Notes under the pieces: generated by a model | Told to the model about the DNA's origin: nothing | Seen by the model: the letters and a program-made list of their open reading frames with translations, nothing else | Databases searched by the model: none | Assembly: GCA_026004035.1 (NCBI GenBank) | Contig: BPII01000001.1 | Location: 213,926 to 277,925 of the forward strand | Direction of reading: 5' to 3' | From: Candidatus Sericytochromatia bacterium | GTDB lineage: Bacteria; Cyanobacteriota; Sericytochromatia; UBA7694; JACMQJ01 | DNA: 64,000 bases | Position numbers and translations under genes: made by a program | Shown here: positions 29,521 to 38,995 of the stretch, piece after piece | How the letters are laid out: the number at the start of each line of letters is the position of its first letter | How positions within the stretch are numbered: position 1 is the stretch's first letter

Positions 29521-30155
29521 TATATGATATTTCACCTATAATAAAAAAAGATATAGCTGTTTTTCCAGGTGATAAAGAATTTACTAGGAAAATAAATTTA
29601 GATTTTAAAAATAATGATAATTTATTGTTATCAGAAATAACATCAACTTTACATTTAGGTTCCCATGCTGATGCACCAAATCATTATAATATAAACGGGA
29701 TTAGTATTGAAAGAGTTAATTTAACAAATTACATAGGCAAGTGTCAAGTTATAGAAGTTTTTAAAGAACCTTATCAAAGAATATATCCTAAAGATATACA
29801 AGAATATGAAATATTAGAAAAAAGAATTTTGTTTAAAACTAATTCATTTATAAATCCCTATAAATGGAATAATGATTTTAACTCATTATCTCCTGAATTA
29901 ATAGAATATTTGTCAAAATACAATGTTGTATTAATTGGTATAGATACTCCGTCTATTGATCCTTATGATTCAAAATTACTAGAGAGTCATAACATGGTTT
30001 ATAATAAAAATATTTCTGTTCTTGAAGGTATTACATTAATTGAAGTTCCAATTGGAATATATTATTTAATAGCTATACCATTGAGCATAAAAGATGGAGA
30101 CGCTTCTCCTGTTAGAGCTATATTGCTAAAAAATATTAATTTACTATATAATTAA
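29517..30155 (+). CDS. Cyclase / kynurenine formamidase-like metal hydrolase
   Basis: A 212-residue protein of the cyclase family (KynB-like). It opens with the typical YDISPIIKKDIAVFPGD. The metal-binding motif HLGSHADAPNH supplies His46, His50, Asp52 and His56, and a second part has GIDTPSIDPYDSK and LEGITLIEVPIGIYYLIAIPL. KynB removes the formyl group from N-formylkynurenine. No other tryptophan-degradation gene is nearby, so the true substrate may differ. It is translated from an ATGA overlap with the DUF4301 gene. Confidence 0.85.
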   Translation: MIYDISPIIKKDIAVFPGDKEFTRKINLDFKNNDNLLLSEITSTLHLGSHADAPNHYNINGISIERVNLTNYIGKCQVIEVFKEPYQRIYPKDIQEYEILEKRILFKTNSFINPYKWNNDFNSLSPELIEYLSKYNVVLIGIDTPSIDPYDSKLLESHNMVYNKNISVLEGITLIEVPIGIYYLIAIPLSIKDGDASPVRAILLKNINLLYN

Positions 30156-30207
30156 CAATTAATTATTAAAGTTTTAATTTTGATTTTGTGTTTTAATTTT
30201 TATTAAA

Positions 30208-30216
30208 TGTTATAAT
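30208..30216 (+). promoter_or_regulatory. Extended -10 promoter of the 30259 operon
   Basis: TGTTATAAT (30208-30216) is an extended -10 element. The transcript would start near 30223, leaving a 5' leader of about 36 bases with a full AGGAGG ribosome site (30248-30253) ahead of the ATG. Confidence 0.5.
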
Positions 30217-30258
30217 CATATTAGATTTTAATTTTTTCTTAATTTTAGGAGGTTTTTA

Positions 30259-30798
30259 ATGAATGTTGGTGGAATAAGGGGACCAGTTCAAACACCACAG
30301 ACTCAACAGGCAGCTCCAACACAACAAACACAGCAAACACAACAAACTCAAACTATAAAACAAACAAAAGAAACATTCGCTTCAGCAAAAGCAGAAATGA
30401 AGCTTCCTACTACAAATGTTAATGCTTTAACTCAATTAAATTCACAAGATCAAAAACTACTTATGAAAATGAGTCAAGAAAAAACAATTGGTAGATTATC
30501 TGAAAATTTAAAGCAAGCAAAAAAGCAGTTAGAAACAGATGTTTTACCGAGATCTATAATAGGTGCTGGTCAATCAGTTCCTCCAGCTTCAATGAGAGCA
30601 ATGGCAGGAATTAGAGGTTCTTTATTTTCAGGAAGACAATTTGAAGTTATGATAGGACTAGAAACATCTACCCTTTCTTTTAGAGTAGGTGGTAAATCTT
30701 TTAATGTAACAGTTGATACAAAATTAAAAAAATCAGCAACTAAAAAAGCTGAAACTCAAGAAGAAGAATTAGAAGAGGATTTAGAAGAGGATTTATAA
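30259..30798 (+). CDS. Unknown protein with Gln/Thr-rich leader and acidic tail (operon gene 1)
   Basis: No family is recognised. The 179-residue protein has a disordered Pro/Gln/Thr leader (about 1-40, runs of QQTQQTQ). A central part (about 55-150) carries a helix and a probable beta-rich segment (SLFSGRQFEVMIGLETSTLSFRVGGKSFNV). The acidic tail EEELEEDLEEDL comes from a 12-base tandem duplication (about 30769-30797). AGGAGG lies 6-11 bases before the ATG, the strongest ribosome site in the window, so it is probably well expressed. It starts a three-gene operon with 3-base and 8-base gaps. A scaffold or structural role is possible but unproven. Confidence 0.65.
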   Translation: MNVGGIRGPVQTPQTQQAAPTQQTQQTQQTQTIKQTKETFASAKAEMKLPTTNVNALTQLNSQDQKLLMKMSQEKTIGRLSENLKQAKKQLETDVLPRSIIGAGQSVPPASMRAMAGIRGSLFSGRQFEVMIGLETSTLSFRVGGKSFNVTVDTKLKKSATKKAETQEEELEEDLEEDL

Positions 30799-30801
30799 AA
30801 A

Positions 30802-32559
30802 ATGCAAAATAATGATCCACTTCCAACAGGACAGCAAGGACAAGTACCAGGACAGCCAGAAGATCCAAAGCTTGCTAAACAAAGAAAGAAAGAAGAAGCT
30901 GAAAGATTAAAAAAACAACAGCAAGAAAAAAGGAGACAATTAGAATTAACTGTTCAGTTAAACACGTTTTCTAAATCAATAGCTAGTTCTGTTATGGATA
31001 TACCAACAATGCTGAAATTTTCAGCGAATACTCTAAAAACAATGTTTAATATGGATCATGTAGCGATCGCTATGTTTGAAGAACATCCTGAAATAAGAAG
31101 TGGTCTATTATGTGTTTGTAAAGGCGAATCTAATTTACCAAAACCACCAAAACCACCAGCACAACCTCCTAATCCAAATGCACCAAAGGACAAAGCTGAA
31201 GCAGAGAAAAAGAAAAAAGAAGATGAAGATAAAGATATTCCAAAACCTAAGCCAATATTTCCTGTTCCACCAAAGGAACCACCAAAACCTGGAACTTTAC
31301 CACATTTAGAAAACCTTATATGGGATATCCCATTACTATATAAAATGAAAGAAATGAAGCAACCAGCAGTAATTCCTGACGCTTCAAAATTTCCTGATCC
31401 TGAATTAAATAAATTTGCTGGTATGTTTTTAATAAAATCTATTATATTTGTACCAATAATTTTACCACCAAAAGAAGAAGGAGCTGAAGAAATTGTTGAA
31501 GGTATTATAGCTTTGATGAATGTTAATGAAAATAAAGTATTACCTCAAATGGAATTAACTTTTGTTCAAAAATTATCACAAGTTCTAGCAAAATCTATAC
31601 TAATAGCTCCACCTGATTTACCAACTCCAATAAAAAAAGTTATAACATCTATTTCAAAAGATGAGAAATCAGATAAACTTATTGATTACTATAGTGATAT
31701 ATTTGATGATATATTTGATATGATAGTTTATGAAATTGGAATTGATAAATTACCAGAGAAGTTTGTTAAACTATTGGAAGAAAAAGATAAAATAGGTTCT
31801 GAATCTATGTTAAAAAAAATATGGTTCCAAATAAACGAATTAGTAAGGTCAGAAGATGAACAAGTTACAGGAATAGCAAGAAAAGCTATAGAAGAACAAT
31901 ATACTCAAGCTGATGAATTTACGAAATACAAGAAAACTTCTATACCAACAGGATTTAAAGGTCTAAGAAATTATGTAAAGAAAAATTTAAAGTATCCTGA
32001 ATTAAAAGAAGTAAAATTACCTGAAGGGACTTTAGAAGGAATAGAAGAAAGTATAGATAATGCTCTAAGAGGTAAAGCACTATTTACAGACAAAGCAAAA
32101 GCTACATTAGTTAATGATATAGAGCAATCTAATATGTTAGTCAATTATATATCAGCTCCTTCAGTTTTAGATTTTAGAAAACATATAAAAAGTGCTATAG
32201 AAGAAGCAGGAGATTGTCCTGAAGAAGTTGATAAAAAAGCGGTATTAACTGATTTAACTTATTATGGTATGGCAGAAATATCAAAAAGTGTTTGTCAAGA
32301 TTTAGTTGAAAAAGTTTTATTTGAAATTCCTGAATATTTAGAACAACCACCAGAAAAACAAACTGAATTATCAGAAAATTTAGTTACTCATTTTCATAGA
32401 AAAATAATGTCAAATTTAATTACAGGAATAAAAGGTAAAAAAAGTGTTTGGATAAACTATATATCTGAAGATATAAAACAAAAAGCTAAAGAAGCAGCTA
32501 AAAAAAGAGCTGTTTTAGTTGGTAGAATAAAAGGTGAGCAAGAAGAAGAGGAATATTAA
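30802..32559 (+). CDS. GAF-like domain protein with proline-rich insert (operon gene 2)
   Basis: A 585-residue soluble protein. It has a charged leader (about 1-50) and a GAF-like part, LNTFSKSIASSVMDIPTMLKFSANTLKTMFNMDHVAIAMF. A proline/lysine-rich insert follows (about 108-165, KPPKPPAQPPNPN). The GAF-like sequence then resumes (FAGMFLIKSIIFVPIILPP, EGIIALMNVNE, QKLSQVLAKSI). The C-terminal 280 residues are helical and unassigned. No histidine kinase, cyclase or GGDEF output domain is seen. GAF domains bind small ligands or partners; here the insert splits the fold at a surface loop. Read as the centre of an undescribed three-gene system. Confidence 0.65.
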   Translation: MQNNDPLPTGQQGQVPGQPEDPKLAKQRKKEEAERLKKQQQEKRRQLELTVQLNTFSKSIASSVMDIPTMLKFSANTLKTMFNMDHVAIAMFEEHPEIRSGLLCVCKGESNLPKPPKPPAQPPNPNAPKDKAEAEKKKKEDEDKDIPKPKPIFPVPPKEPPKPGTLPHLENLIWDIPLLYKMKEMKQPAVIPDASKFPDPELNKFAGMFLIKSIIFVPIILPPKEEGAEEIVEGIIALMNVNENKVLPQMELTFVQKLSQVLAKSILIAPPDLPTPIKKVITSISKDEKSDKLIDYYSDIFDDIFDMIVYEIGIDKLPEKFVKLLEEKDKIGSESMLKKIWFQINELVRSEDEQVTGIARKAIEEQYTQADEFTKYKKTSIPTGFKGLRNYVKKNLKYPELKEVKLPEGTLEGIEESIDNALRGKALFTDKAKATLVNDIEQSNMLVNYISAPSVLDFRKHIKSAIEEAGDCPEEVDKKAVLTDLTYYGMAEISKSVCQDLVEKVLFEIPEYLEQPPEKQTELSENLVTHFHRKIMSNLITGIKGKKSVWINYISEDIKQKAKEAAKKRAVLVGRIKGEQEEEEY

Positions 32560-32567
32560 TATAAAAT

Positions 32568-33152
32568 ATGTTATATCATCAAGTTATAGAAATAGGATCT
32601 TATGTATTATTTTTAAATGAAAAACCTGTTGAACCAAAAGCAGCAAGACTTGTTCTTACAGGAACTGAAGATAAGCTTGTTGCTGTTGGTTTTAATGTTG
32701 ATTTTAGACTAAGAGATTTAAAAGCTCATATATCCAATATTTTAAAAAGATCTATAGCGATTTCTGAAGAAATGGTTGAATGGTTTTTTGAAACATTGCC
32801 TATTACAAGAACAATATCAACATCTTTTAACTTAAATAAAGATATATTTAAAAACTTAGAAGATAAATATTATGAATGTGAAACTATAGATCAATTTTTA
32901 AGAGTAAAAATAGATTCTAATGCTGTTGTTGGTCCATTACTCAATCTAGACTTTTATGAATTAGTAGGACTTGAAATTGTTTCCGATGAAGATTCTGAAG
33001 ACTTGTTTTCAAACTCTTATCTAGCTGGAGATAATATAGAAGAATCTGACTCAATGTTTGCTTACTTTGGTGTTATATCAAGATTAATATTAGTTCAAAT
33101 AACAGCAGCGCTAAGAGCAGCACTTATAGAATTATTCTCAGCTAGAAGATAG
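32568..33152 (+). CDS. Unknown 194-residue protein (operon gene 3)
   Basis: No family is recognised. It is a soluble mixed alpha/beta protein (VIEIGSYVLFLNEKPVEPKAARLVLTGTEDKLVAVGFNV is beta-like). A helical part resembles a dimerisation segment, and the hydrophobic C-terminal helix (RLILVQITAALRAALIELF) is amphipathic rather than membrane-spanning. It follows the GAF-like gene after 8 bases and is certainly in the same transcript. Its Leu/Ala-rich C-terminus might mediate assembly with the other two products. Confidence 0.6.
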   Translation: MLYHQVIEIGSYVLFLNEKPVEPKAARLVLTGTEDKLVAVGFNVDFRLRDLKAHISNILKRSIAISEEMVEWFFETLPITRTISTSFNLNKDIFKNLEDKYYECETIDQFLRVKIDSNAVVGPLLNLDFYELVGLEIVSDEDSEDLFSNSYLAGDNIEESDSMFAYFGVISRLILVQITAALRAALIELFSARR

Positions 33153-33226
33153 TTTTTAAAATTTATTTAAGAAAGTTTTAATATTTTATTACTAAAATAA
33201 TAAAGTCTAATATTGGAGTTTTTTTT

Positions 33227-34248
33227 ATGATAAAAAAAATTGTTCCTTTAATTTTCATGTTTTTAATAAGTTGTTCTGATTTAAATATTTCTTATAATAA
33301 TGAACAAATAACTTCATTTCAATTAAGAAATGATTTATACCCTTTTGATATAAATAAAGATTTTTTTTCCTTTATATGAAAATAGTTATTGGAAATATGA
33401 TGTATATGATAGCTCAAAAAATTTGGTAAGCACACTTACAAAAACTTTAAGTTATCAGAAAGGAGAAAGTATAACACTTGATAATAGAAATAAATATTAT
33501 ATATCATCTTTTTATAAATCATACTCAAACTCTTCAGCTGTAAAAGATAAAGATGGTTTTGATTTTATAAGACGACAAGATAATAAACTAGCTTTTGGTA
33601 AAGTTGATTCTATAAATTATTATCCTCAAGGAATAAAAAATAATAGTTTAATAGATTTAAATGCTTTTAGACCATTTATAAATTTTGATAAAGCTAAGAC
33701 AGAAAAAATAACGGTAAAAGCTGGTACCTTTGATTGTATAAAAGCAAGATTTGATATAGCACCTTTAGATGCTTATACTATATGGTATGCAAAAGGTATT
33801 GGTGAAGTAAAAAGAATAAGAGATGGTTCAGGAATTTATACATTTACCTATGAATTAACTGAATATTCTCTAGGAGAAAAAAAATTTTTTATAAAAGATG
33901 AAAAAATGGATATTTCTTCTCTACCAAAAACTCTTGTTGAAAAAGCTAATGCTATAAAATTAGAATATATAAAATTAAATCAGTTACCAGAAAAACTTAT
34001 TTGATGTTAAATCTGATTCATATGTATTTGTTGATAAATACGCTATAAAAAATAATATTACTAAAAGTTATCAAGTATATTTTCAAAATAAAAGTTTTAA
34101 TTCTAAAGATGATATAAATTTAGTTCTTAATTTTGATTTAGATTTTAATATAAAAAATATTTCTGTAAATGGTGAAAACAATAGTAAAGCTATATACAAA
34201 GGTAAAATAGTTGATAAATTACCATCAATAGTAAAACAAAAAAGTTAA
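33227..34248 (+). pseudogene. Lipoprotein of unknown function, broken by two frameshifts
   Basis: The start ATG 33227 follows GGAG and encodes a lipoprotein signal (MIKKIVPLIFMFLISC, lipidated Cys16). The frame runs out at TGA 33377-33379, after an 8-T run at 33361-33368. Moving to the next frame there restores FFPLYENSYWKYDVYDSSKN and a long open stretch to 34004. A second shift near 33998 restores FDVKSDSYVFVDKYAIKN up to TAA 34246-34248. Joined, this gives one protein of about 340 residues with a beta-rich body (KAGTFDCIKARFDI, YTIWYAKGIGEVKR), reminiscent of outer-envelope lipoproteins. It is either a pseudogene or a run of consensus errors. Confidence 0.7.
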
Positions 34249-34267
34249 ATATTTTAAACTTATACTT

Positions 34268-34299
34268 AAGGTTAAATTAAGGTTAAGATATACTATACT
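34268..34299 (+). promoter_or_regulatory. Pho-box-like direct repeat with overlapping -10 elements
   Basis: AAGGTTAA occurs twice in an 11-base period (34268-34275 and 34279-34286), followed by TATACT at 34289 and 34294. Read on the other strand it is TTAACCTT repeated, which matches the cyanobacterial Pho box pattern (YTTAAYYW repeats with 3-base gaps). This arrangement suggests an OmpR/PhoB-class activator site in place of a -35. Confidence 0.45.
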
Positions 34300-34328
34300 A
34301 AAGCAATATTTATTTTAGGAGACAAAAT

Positions 34329-35638
34329 ATGCAGGAAAACATTTCAAAAAGATTAATAGGAATATTTGATCCAAATAGTTTTTCATTTAGAGCAAGTATA
34401 GAAGGGTTATTAGATGCTTTAAATCCAGAAATAAAATATAAAGGTGAAATAGTAAAAATAACTCATAGAAGAATAGTTTCAAGACCTTATGATGTCTTAC
34501 ATGCAGAATGTCCCTATGATTTTATCTTAAATAGAGGTGCTCATTGGAACCCACATCATAATAGTTATTTTACAATAATTATGCCAGAAACCTATTTAGT
34601 AAATGATATGATTTCATTTAAAACAATAGATAAGAATACCAGCTATGGTCAAATGTATAAGTTAGGATTACATATTCCTAAAACTATTGCTATACCTCAA
34701 GAAGATTATTCTGATTTATTAGAATCATCCAAAATAGAACCTGATTTAATATTTCCAGAACATGAATTATTTGATCTAAAAGAACTAGGGGAAGAAGTAG
34801 GTTTATCCAGCATTTTTAAAACCTCAATCTGGTGGCGGATGGGTTGGTGTAGAAAAAGTAAATAATATACGAAGAGCTTTACAAAGCGTATAAGAAATCT
34901 GGTGATAAACCTTTGAATTTACAAAAAGCAATAGACTATAAAGAATTTGTAAGAACTGTTGGTGTTGGACCTCAAATGTTACCAATGCATTATAATGCAA
35001 AAGCTAAATATTCTCATGATAGATATTTGAGAAACGAATATCAAGCTGTTGAACATAATTTTCTAACTGCTGAAGAATATGATGAAGTCTGTAAAATAAC
35101 AAAAGTTATTAATGCTTTTTACAATTGGGACCATAATTCATGTGAAGCCTTAATAGATAAAAATGATGGAACTATTTATCCAATAGATTTTGCTAACGCA
35201 TATCCTGATAGTAATATAATATCTTTACATTACTTCTTTCCTGAATTAGTAAAATCTATGGTAAGATGGATGATTTATAATTCAGTTACACAAAGAAAGA
35301 AACCAATATTTTGGTCAGAGATTGGGATGATTATTATTCAATTTTAAGACAAGCTGAAGCCGAACAATTGGTCATATAAAGATAAATTAAATGAATATGC
35401 TAAATTAGCTGACAAGCATTTTACAACTGAAGAATTTAATAATTTTTGTAATGAATATTTAAAAAATTTTGATATACAAGCTTTAGAATTTTTTGCTAGT
35501 AAAAAATTTGAAAATATAATAATAGAAGCTGTTCAAAGATATTTTAAAATAGCTCATGAAGTACCTCAAAAAATAGCTCATTATGTAGGAATACATAGAT
35601 TTTGGATTAAATGTGAAAGGGATAGATTAGGTGTTTAG
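34329..35638 (+). pseudogene. ATP-grasp-like protein, broken by several frameshifts
   Basis: AGGAG precedes ATG 34329. The coding signal runs to TAG 35636-35638 (about 436 residues) but needs at least four frame changes (near 34815, 34870, 35330 and 35367). Joined, it reads as an ATP-grasp-type ligase: an N-terminal domain with FDFILNRGAHW-like text, KTIAIPQEDY, a Gly-rich loop KPQSGGGWVGVEKV, KEFVRTVGVG, and a metal-site-like CEALIDKNDGTIYPIDFANAYPDS. The helical end (FFASKKFENIIIEAVQRYF) completes it. Such enzymes join an acid to an amine using ATP. The substrate is unknown. The gene converges on purB with 4 bases between stops. It is dead as sequenced, unless the shifts are errors. Confidence 0.7.
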
Positions 35639-35642
35639 CTAA

Positions 35643-36995
35643 TTAAATAATCTCTAAAGCTAATTTATCAGCTATACCTATATAATTAAATGGAGTTAAT
35701 GATTTAATTTTCTCTTTTAGTTTTTCATCTATATTTAAATTATCAATATAACTATAAATTTCTTCTAAGGTTAATTTATTTCCTCTTGTTAAATCTTTCA
35801 TTATTTCATAAGGATTTTCTATACTTGCTAATCTTAATAAAGTTTGTATTGCTTCAGTTATAACTTCAGGATTATCATTTAAATCTTTAAGTATCTTATC
35901 TTTATTTGGATTAAGTTTTAGTAATCCTTTTTTTATACTTTTATAAGATAGAATGGAATATCCAAAAGCAACACCTATATTTCTTAAAACTGTGCTATCA
36001 CTCAAATCTCTTTGCAATCTTGATTTAGTTAATTTATTTTTCATAAATTCAAGAATAGAATTAGATAATCCTAAATTTCCTTCAGCATTTTCAAAATCAA
36101 TAGGATTTACTTTATGTGGCATTGTAGATGAACCTACTTCATTATCTTTTTTTATTAAAGTAAAATAATTCATTGAAATATATAGCCAAATATCAATACA
36201 CATATCAATAAGAATATTATTTATTCTAGATAAAGAATCAAATATCCTTGAATAGCTATCATGAGGTTCTATTTGAGTTGTTAGTATATTTGCTTTTAAT
36301 CCTAGACTATTTATCAAATTTTTAGAAAATGATAAAAAATCTTTTTCTGGTAAAGTAAAATAAAAAGCATTAAAATTTCCTGTTGCTCCATTTAATTTTG
36401 CTTCTATTTCTATATTTTTTAAAATATCTAGCTCATTATTAAGTCTATTTATAAAAACTGCAAATTCTTTACCTAAAGTAGTAGGTGTTGCTGGCTGTCC
36501 ATGAGTCCTTGCTAGCATAGGTAAGTTATAATTCTCTCTTACTATTTTTTTCAATTCAGAAATAATTTCATTGATATAATTTTCTATTAAAGTTAATGAA
36601 TCTTTTATAAGTAAAGCATAGGAAATATTATTTATATCTTCAGAGGTTAATCCAAAATGCACAAATTCTCTAAATTCGTTTAATTTTTTTTCATTAAGCT
36701 TTTCTTTTATAAAATATTCAACAGATTTTACATCATGGTTTGTTATTTTTTCTATTTCTTTAACTCTTAAAATATCATCATAACTTATTTTTTTATAAAT
36801 CTCTAAAAAATCAATTTTTTTTTCTTTTATTAAATAAACTATTTCTGATAAATATATTAATTCTACATAAATTCTTTTTTTTATTAAAGCATATTCAGAA
36901 AAGTATTCTTTTAATTCTTTTACTTGATTGTAGTATCTACCATCTAAAGGAGATATAGCAAAAAGATTACTTTTTAATTGATTTTTTACCTGCAT
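35643..36995 (-). CDS. purB: Adenylosuccinate lyase
   Basis: PurB splits fumarate from SAICAR and from adenylosuccinate in purine synthesis. The 450-residue protein is of the E. coli type. It has SPLDGRYYNQVKEL at the N-terminus, HDVKSVEYFI, TSEDINN, ARTHGQPATPTTLGKE, the signature GSSTMPHKVNPIDFENAEGN (about residues 290-310) and LQRDLSDSTVLRN. It overlaps the glpD end by 29 bases, so the pair is one transcript. Confidence 0.95.
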   Translation of the reverse strand: MQVKNQLKSNLFAISPLDGRYYNQVKELKEYFSEYALIKKRIYVELIYLSEIVYLIKEKKIDFLEIYKKISYDDILRVKEIEKITNHDVKSVEYFIKEKLNEKKLNEFREFVHFGLTSEDINNISYALLIKDSLTLIENYINEIISELKKIVRENYNLPMLARTHGQPATPTTLGKEFAVFINRLNNELDILKNIEIEAKLNGATGNFNAFYFTLPEKDFLSFSKNLINSLGLKANILTTQIEPHDSYSRIFDSLSRINNILIDMCIDIWLYISMNYFTLIKKDNEVGSSTMPHKVNPIDFENAEGNLGLSNSILEFMKNKLTKSRLQRDLSDSTVLRNIGVAFGYSILSYKSIKKGLLKLNPNKDKILKDLNDNPEVITEAIQTLLRLASIENPYEIMKDLTRGNKLTLEEIYSYIDNLNIDEKLKEKIKSLTPFNYIGIADKLALEII

Positions 36996-38703
36996 TTGTT
37001 AATTCTACTTCTTTTATATAATCTTCTTTTTGTTTTTTAATCCAATTTAATCTTGTTTCATTATCCCAATATAAAATTGTTGATAATGAAAAAGACATGA
37101 TTTCAGCTATTTCATCTAAGGCATATAATCCTTGTTCTTTATCTTTAAGTAAAATTCTATTTCTTCTTATCATAAAATCTTTTAAAGTTATAGTCATTTC
37201 ATATAAAACAGAGTATATTATTTCAGCTTTTATAATTTTAGCGTTATAACTTAAATTTTTTATTTCTTCTCTCATAACAGGTGATATTTCTATTATTGAA
37301 AGTATCTTATAAAATTCTGTTCCATATTTATTTATAAGATATTCTATTAAATTTTCGTCATACTTTTTGGATAACAATATTTTTTGACTATTAATAAACT
37401 CTTTAAGGTTTAAATTCGTGTTCCAACAAGTAAGTTTTGGAAAATCTAATTTATCAATAACTTTTAAATTTCTATTCTTAATAATGTAATTTAATATTTC
37501 TTTTGACATTGAAATATATGTTGTTAATTTACCTCCTGCTATGCTTATAATTCCATTATCCAGTTCAAATATTTCATGTTCTCTTGATATATCAGATTCA
37601 CTTAGATGTTTATTTTCTGATGGTGCAATAAGTGGTCTCCAACCTGCATAAGAGCTTATAATATCATTTTTTGAAATTTTAGAATTTGGATAGTAATAAT
37701 TTATTGTTTTAAGTAAGTAATCAATTTCATCTTCTTGAGCGTAATTATCATAATCTAAATATGAGTAATCATTATCTTTTGTTTTAGCTTCTGTATCTGT
37801 AGTACCTATTATAGAATAATCACCATAAGGTATAATAAATATCCATCTTATAGGTTTTTCAATAGTTTTTATAAAAACAGCATTATCATTTGTTATTTTA
37901 GGAACTATTATATGAATTCCTTTAGTAGGTTTTAATTTATTTTTATATGAATTATCTGAATAACTATTTACTAAATCAACCCAAGGACCACAAGCATTTA
38001 AAATAACCTTTGCTTTTATATTGAAAGTTTGTCCTGATATTATATCAAAAACTATTGCTTCATTAACTTTATTATTTTCATCTTTTTTAAATCCAATAAC
38101 TTTCAAATAATTACATATTGTTGCACCTAAATTATGAGCAGTTTTTATATTCTCAATAGTTAATCTTGCATCATCACAATAGCCATCATAATACAAAATT
38201 CCACCTGTTAAATTTTCTTTTCTTATATTTGGTTCAACTTCATTAAATTTATCCTTTGTTATTATCTTATGAAAACTATTTAACATGTTTTTAGATATAA
38301 ATGACAAAAAGTCATATAGAGTTACACCAGAATTTATGATAAAAAGATTTTGTTTGTAAAAATTATAAACAGGTGCTATAAAAGGTATAGGTTTAGATAT
38401 ATGGGGTAATTCTTTAAAAAGTTTATTTCTATCTCTCAAAGCTTCAAAAACTAGTTTGAACTTTAATTTTTCTAAATATCTCAAGCCACCATGTAAAAGT
38501 TTTGATGATTTACTACTTGTTCCACTAGCAAAATCATTCATTTCAACTAAAGCAGTTTTTAATCCATGATATTGTGATATACAAGAAACACCAGCTCCAG
38601 TAATTCCACCCCCAATTATTAAAATATCAAATTCTTCCTGACTAAGCTTTTTTATATTAGCTAATCTAGTTCTAGCTGAAAATTCATTTTCTATTATTTT
38701 CAT
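36967..38703 (-). CDS. glpD: Aerobic glycerol-3-phosphate dehydrogenase
   Basis: GlpD is a membrane-bound FAD enzyme that oxidises sn-glycerol 3-phosphate to dihydroxyacetone phosphate and passes electrons to quinone. The 578-residue protein has the FAD motif DILIIGGGITGAGV (about 26-39), SSKLLHGGLRYLE, ACGPWVDLVN, KPTKGIHIIVP, and the C-terminal DAO-C domain. With nuoB it suggests a quinone-based respiratory chain. It overlaps purB downstream and the small membrane protein gene upstream (20 bases). Confidence 0.95.
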   Translation of the reverse strand: MKIIENEFSARTRLANIKKLSQEEFDILIIGGGITGAGVSCISQYHGLKTALVEMNDFASGTSSKSSKLLHGGLRYLEKLKFKLVFEALRDRNKLFKELPHISKPIPFIAPVYNFYKQNLFIINSGVTLYDFLSFISKNMLNSFHKIITKDKFNEVEPNIRKENLTGGILYYDGYCDDARLTIENIKTAHNLGATICNYLKVIGFKKDENNKVNEAIVFDIISGQTFNIKAKVILNACGPWVDLVNSYSDNSYKNKLKPTKGIHIIVPKITNDNAVFIKTIEKPIRWIFIIPYGDYSIIGTTDTEAKTKDNDYSYLDYDNYAQEDEIDYLLKTINYYYPNSKISKNDIISSYAGWRPLIAPSENKHLSESDISREHEIFELDNGIISIAGGKLTTYISMSKEILNYIIKNRNLKVIDKLDFPKLTCWNTNLNLKEFINSQKILLSKKYDENLIEYLINKYGTEFYKILSIIEISPVMREEIKNLSYNAKIIKAEIIYSVLYEMTITLKDFMIRRNRILLKDKEQGLYALDEIAEIMSFSLSTILYWDNETRLNWIKKQKEDYIKEVELTNAGKKSIKK

Positions 38704-38944
38704 ACTTTTCTTTTTCTAAATTAGAAATTTTATTTTTCAATTCTTCAATCTCTTTATGTAAAGTATTATTATACATCATTGAATTTGCTAGAGCTATACA
38801 AGATGTAAAAATAGCTACAAATGCTATAAGTCCATGCAATAATGAATTATTTGTTTTATGAGTTATGTTATCAAGACCACTATATAATGCATACAATAAA
38901 GTAAAAGTAGCAATTAAATTTAGCCAAGGTGTAATAATTCTCAT
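38684..38944 (-). CDS. Small membrane protein with coiled-coil tail
   Basis: This product of about 86 residues has two likely membrane helices (WLNLIATFTLLYALYSGL and LLHGLIAFVAIFTSCIALA) and a charged coiled-coil C-terminus (HKEIEELKNKISNLEKEKYE). The frame extends to a TTG at 38974, but ATG 38944 is the more likely start. Its end overlaps glpD by 20 bases, so it may be translated with it. No family is recognised. Confidence 0.6.
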   Translation of the reverse strand: MRIITPWLNLIATFTLLYALYSGLDNITHKTNNSLLHGLIAFVAIFTSCIALANSMMYNNTLHKEIEELKNKISNLEKEKYENNRK

Positions 38945-38995
38945 AAATAAAAGTATATAATTAAAACTACACAAGTATAATGTAACTTAATAAAA

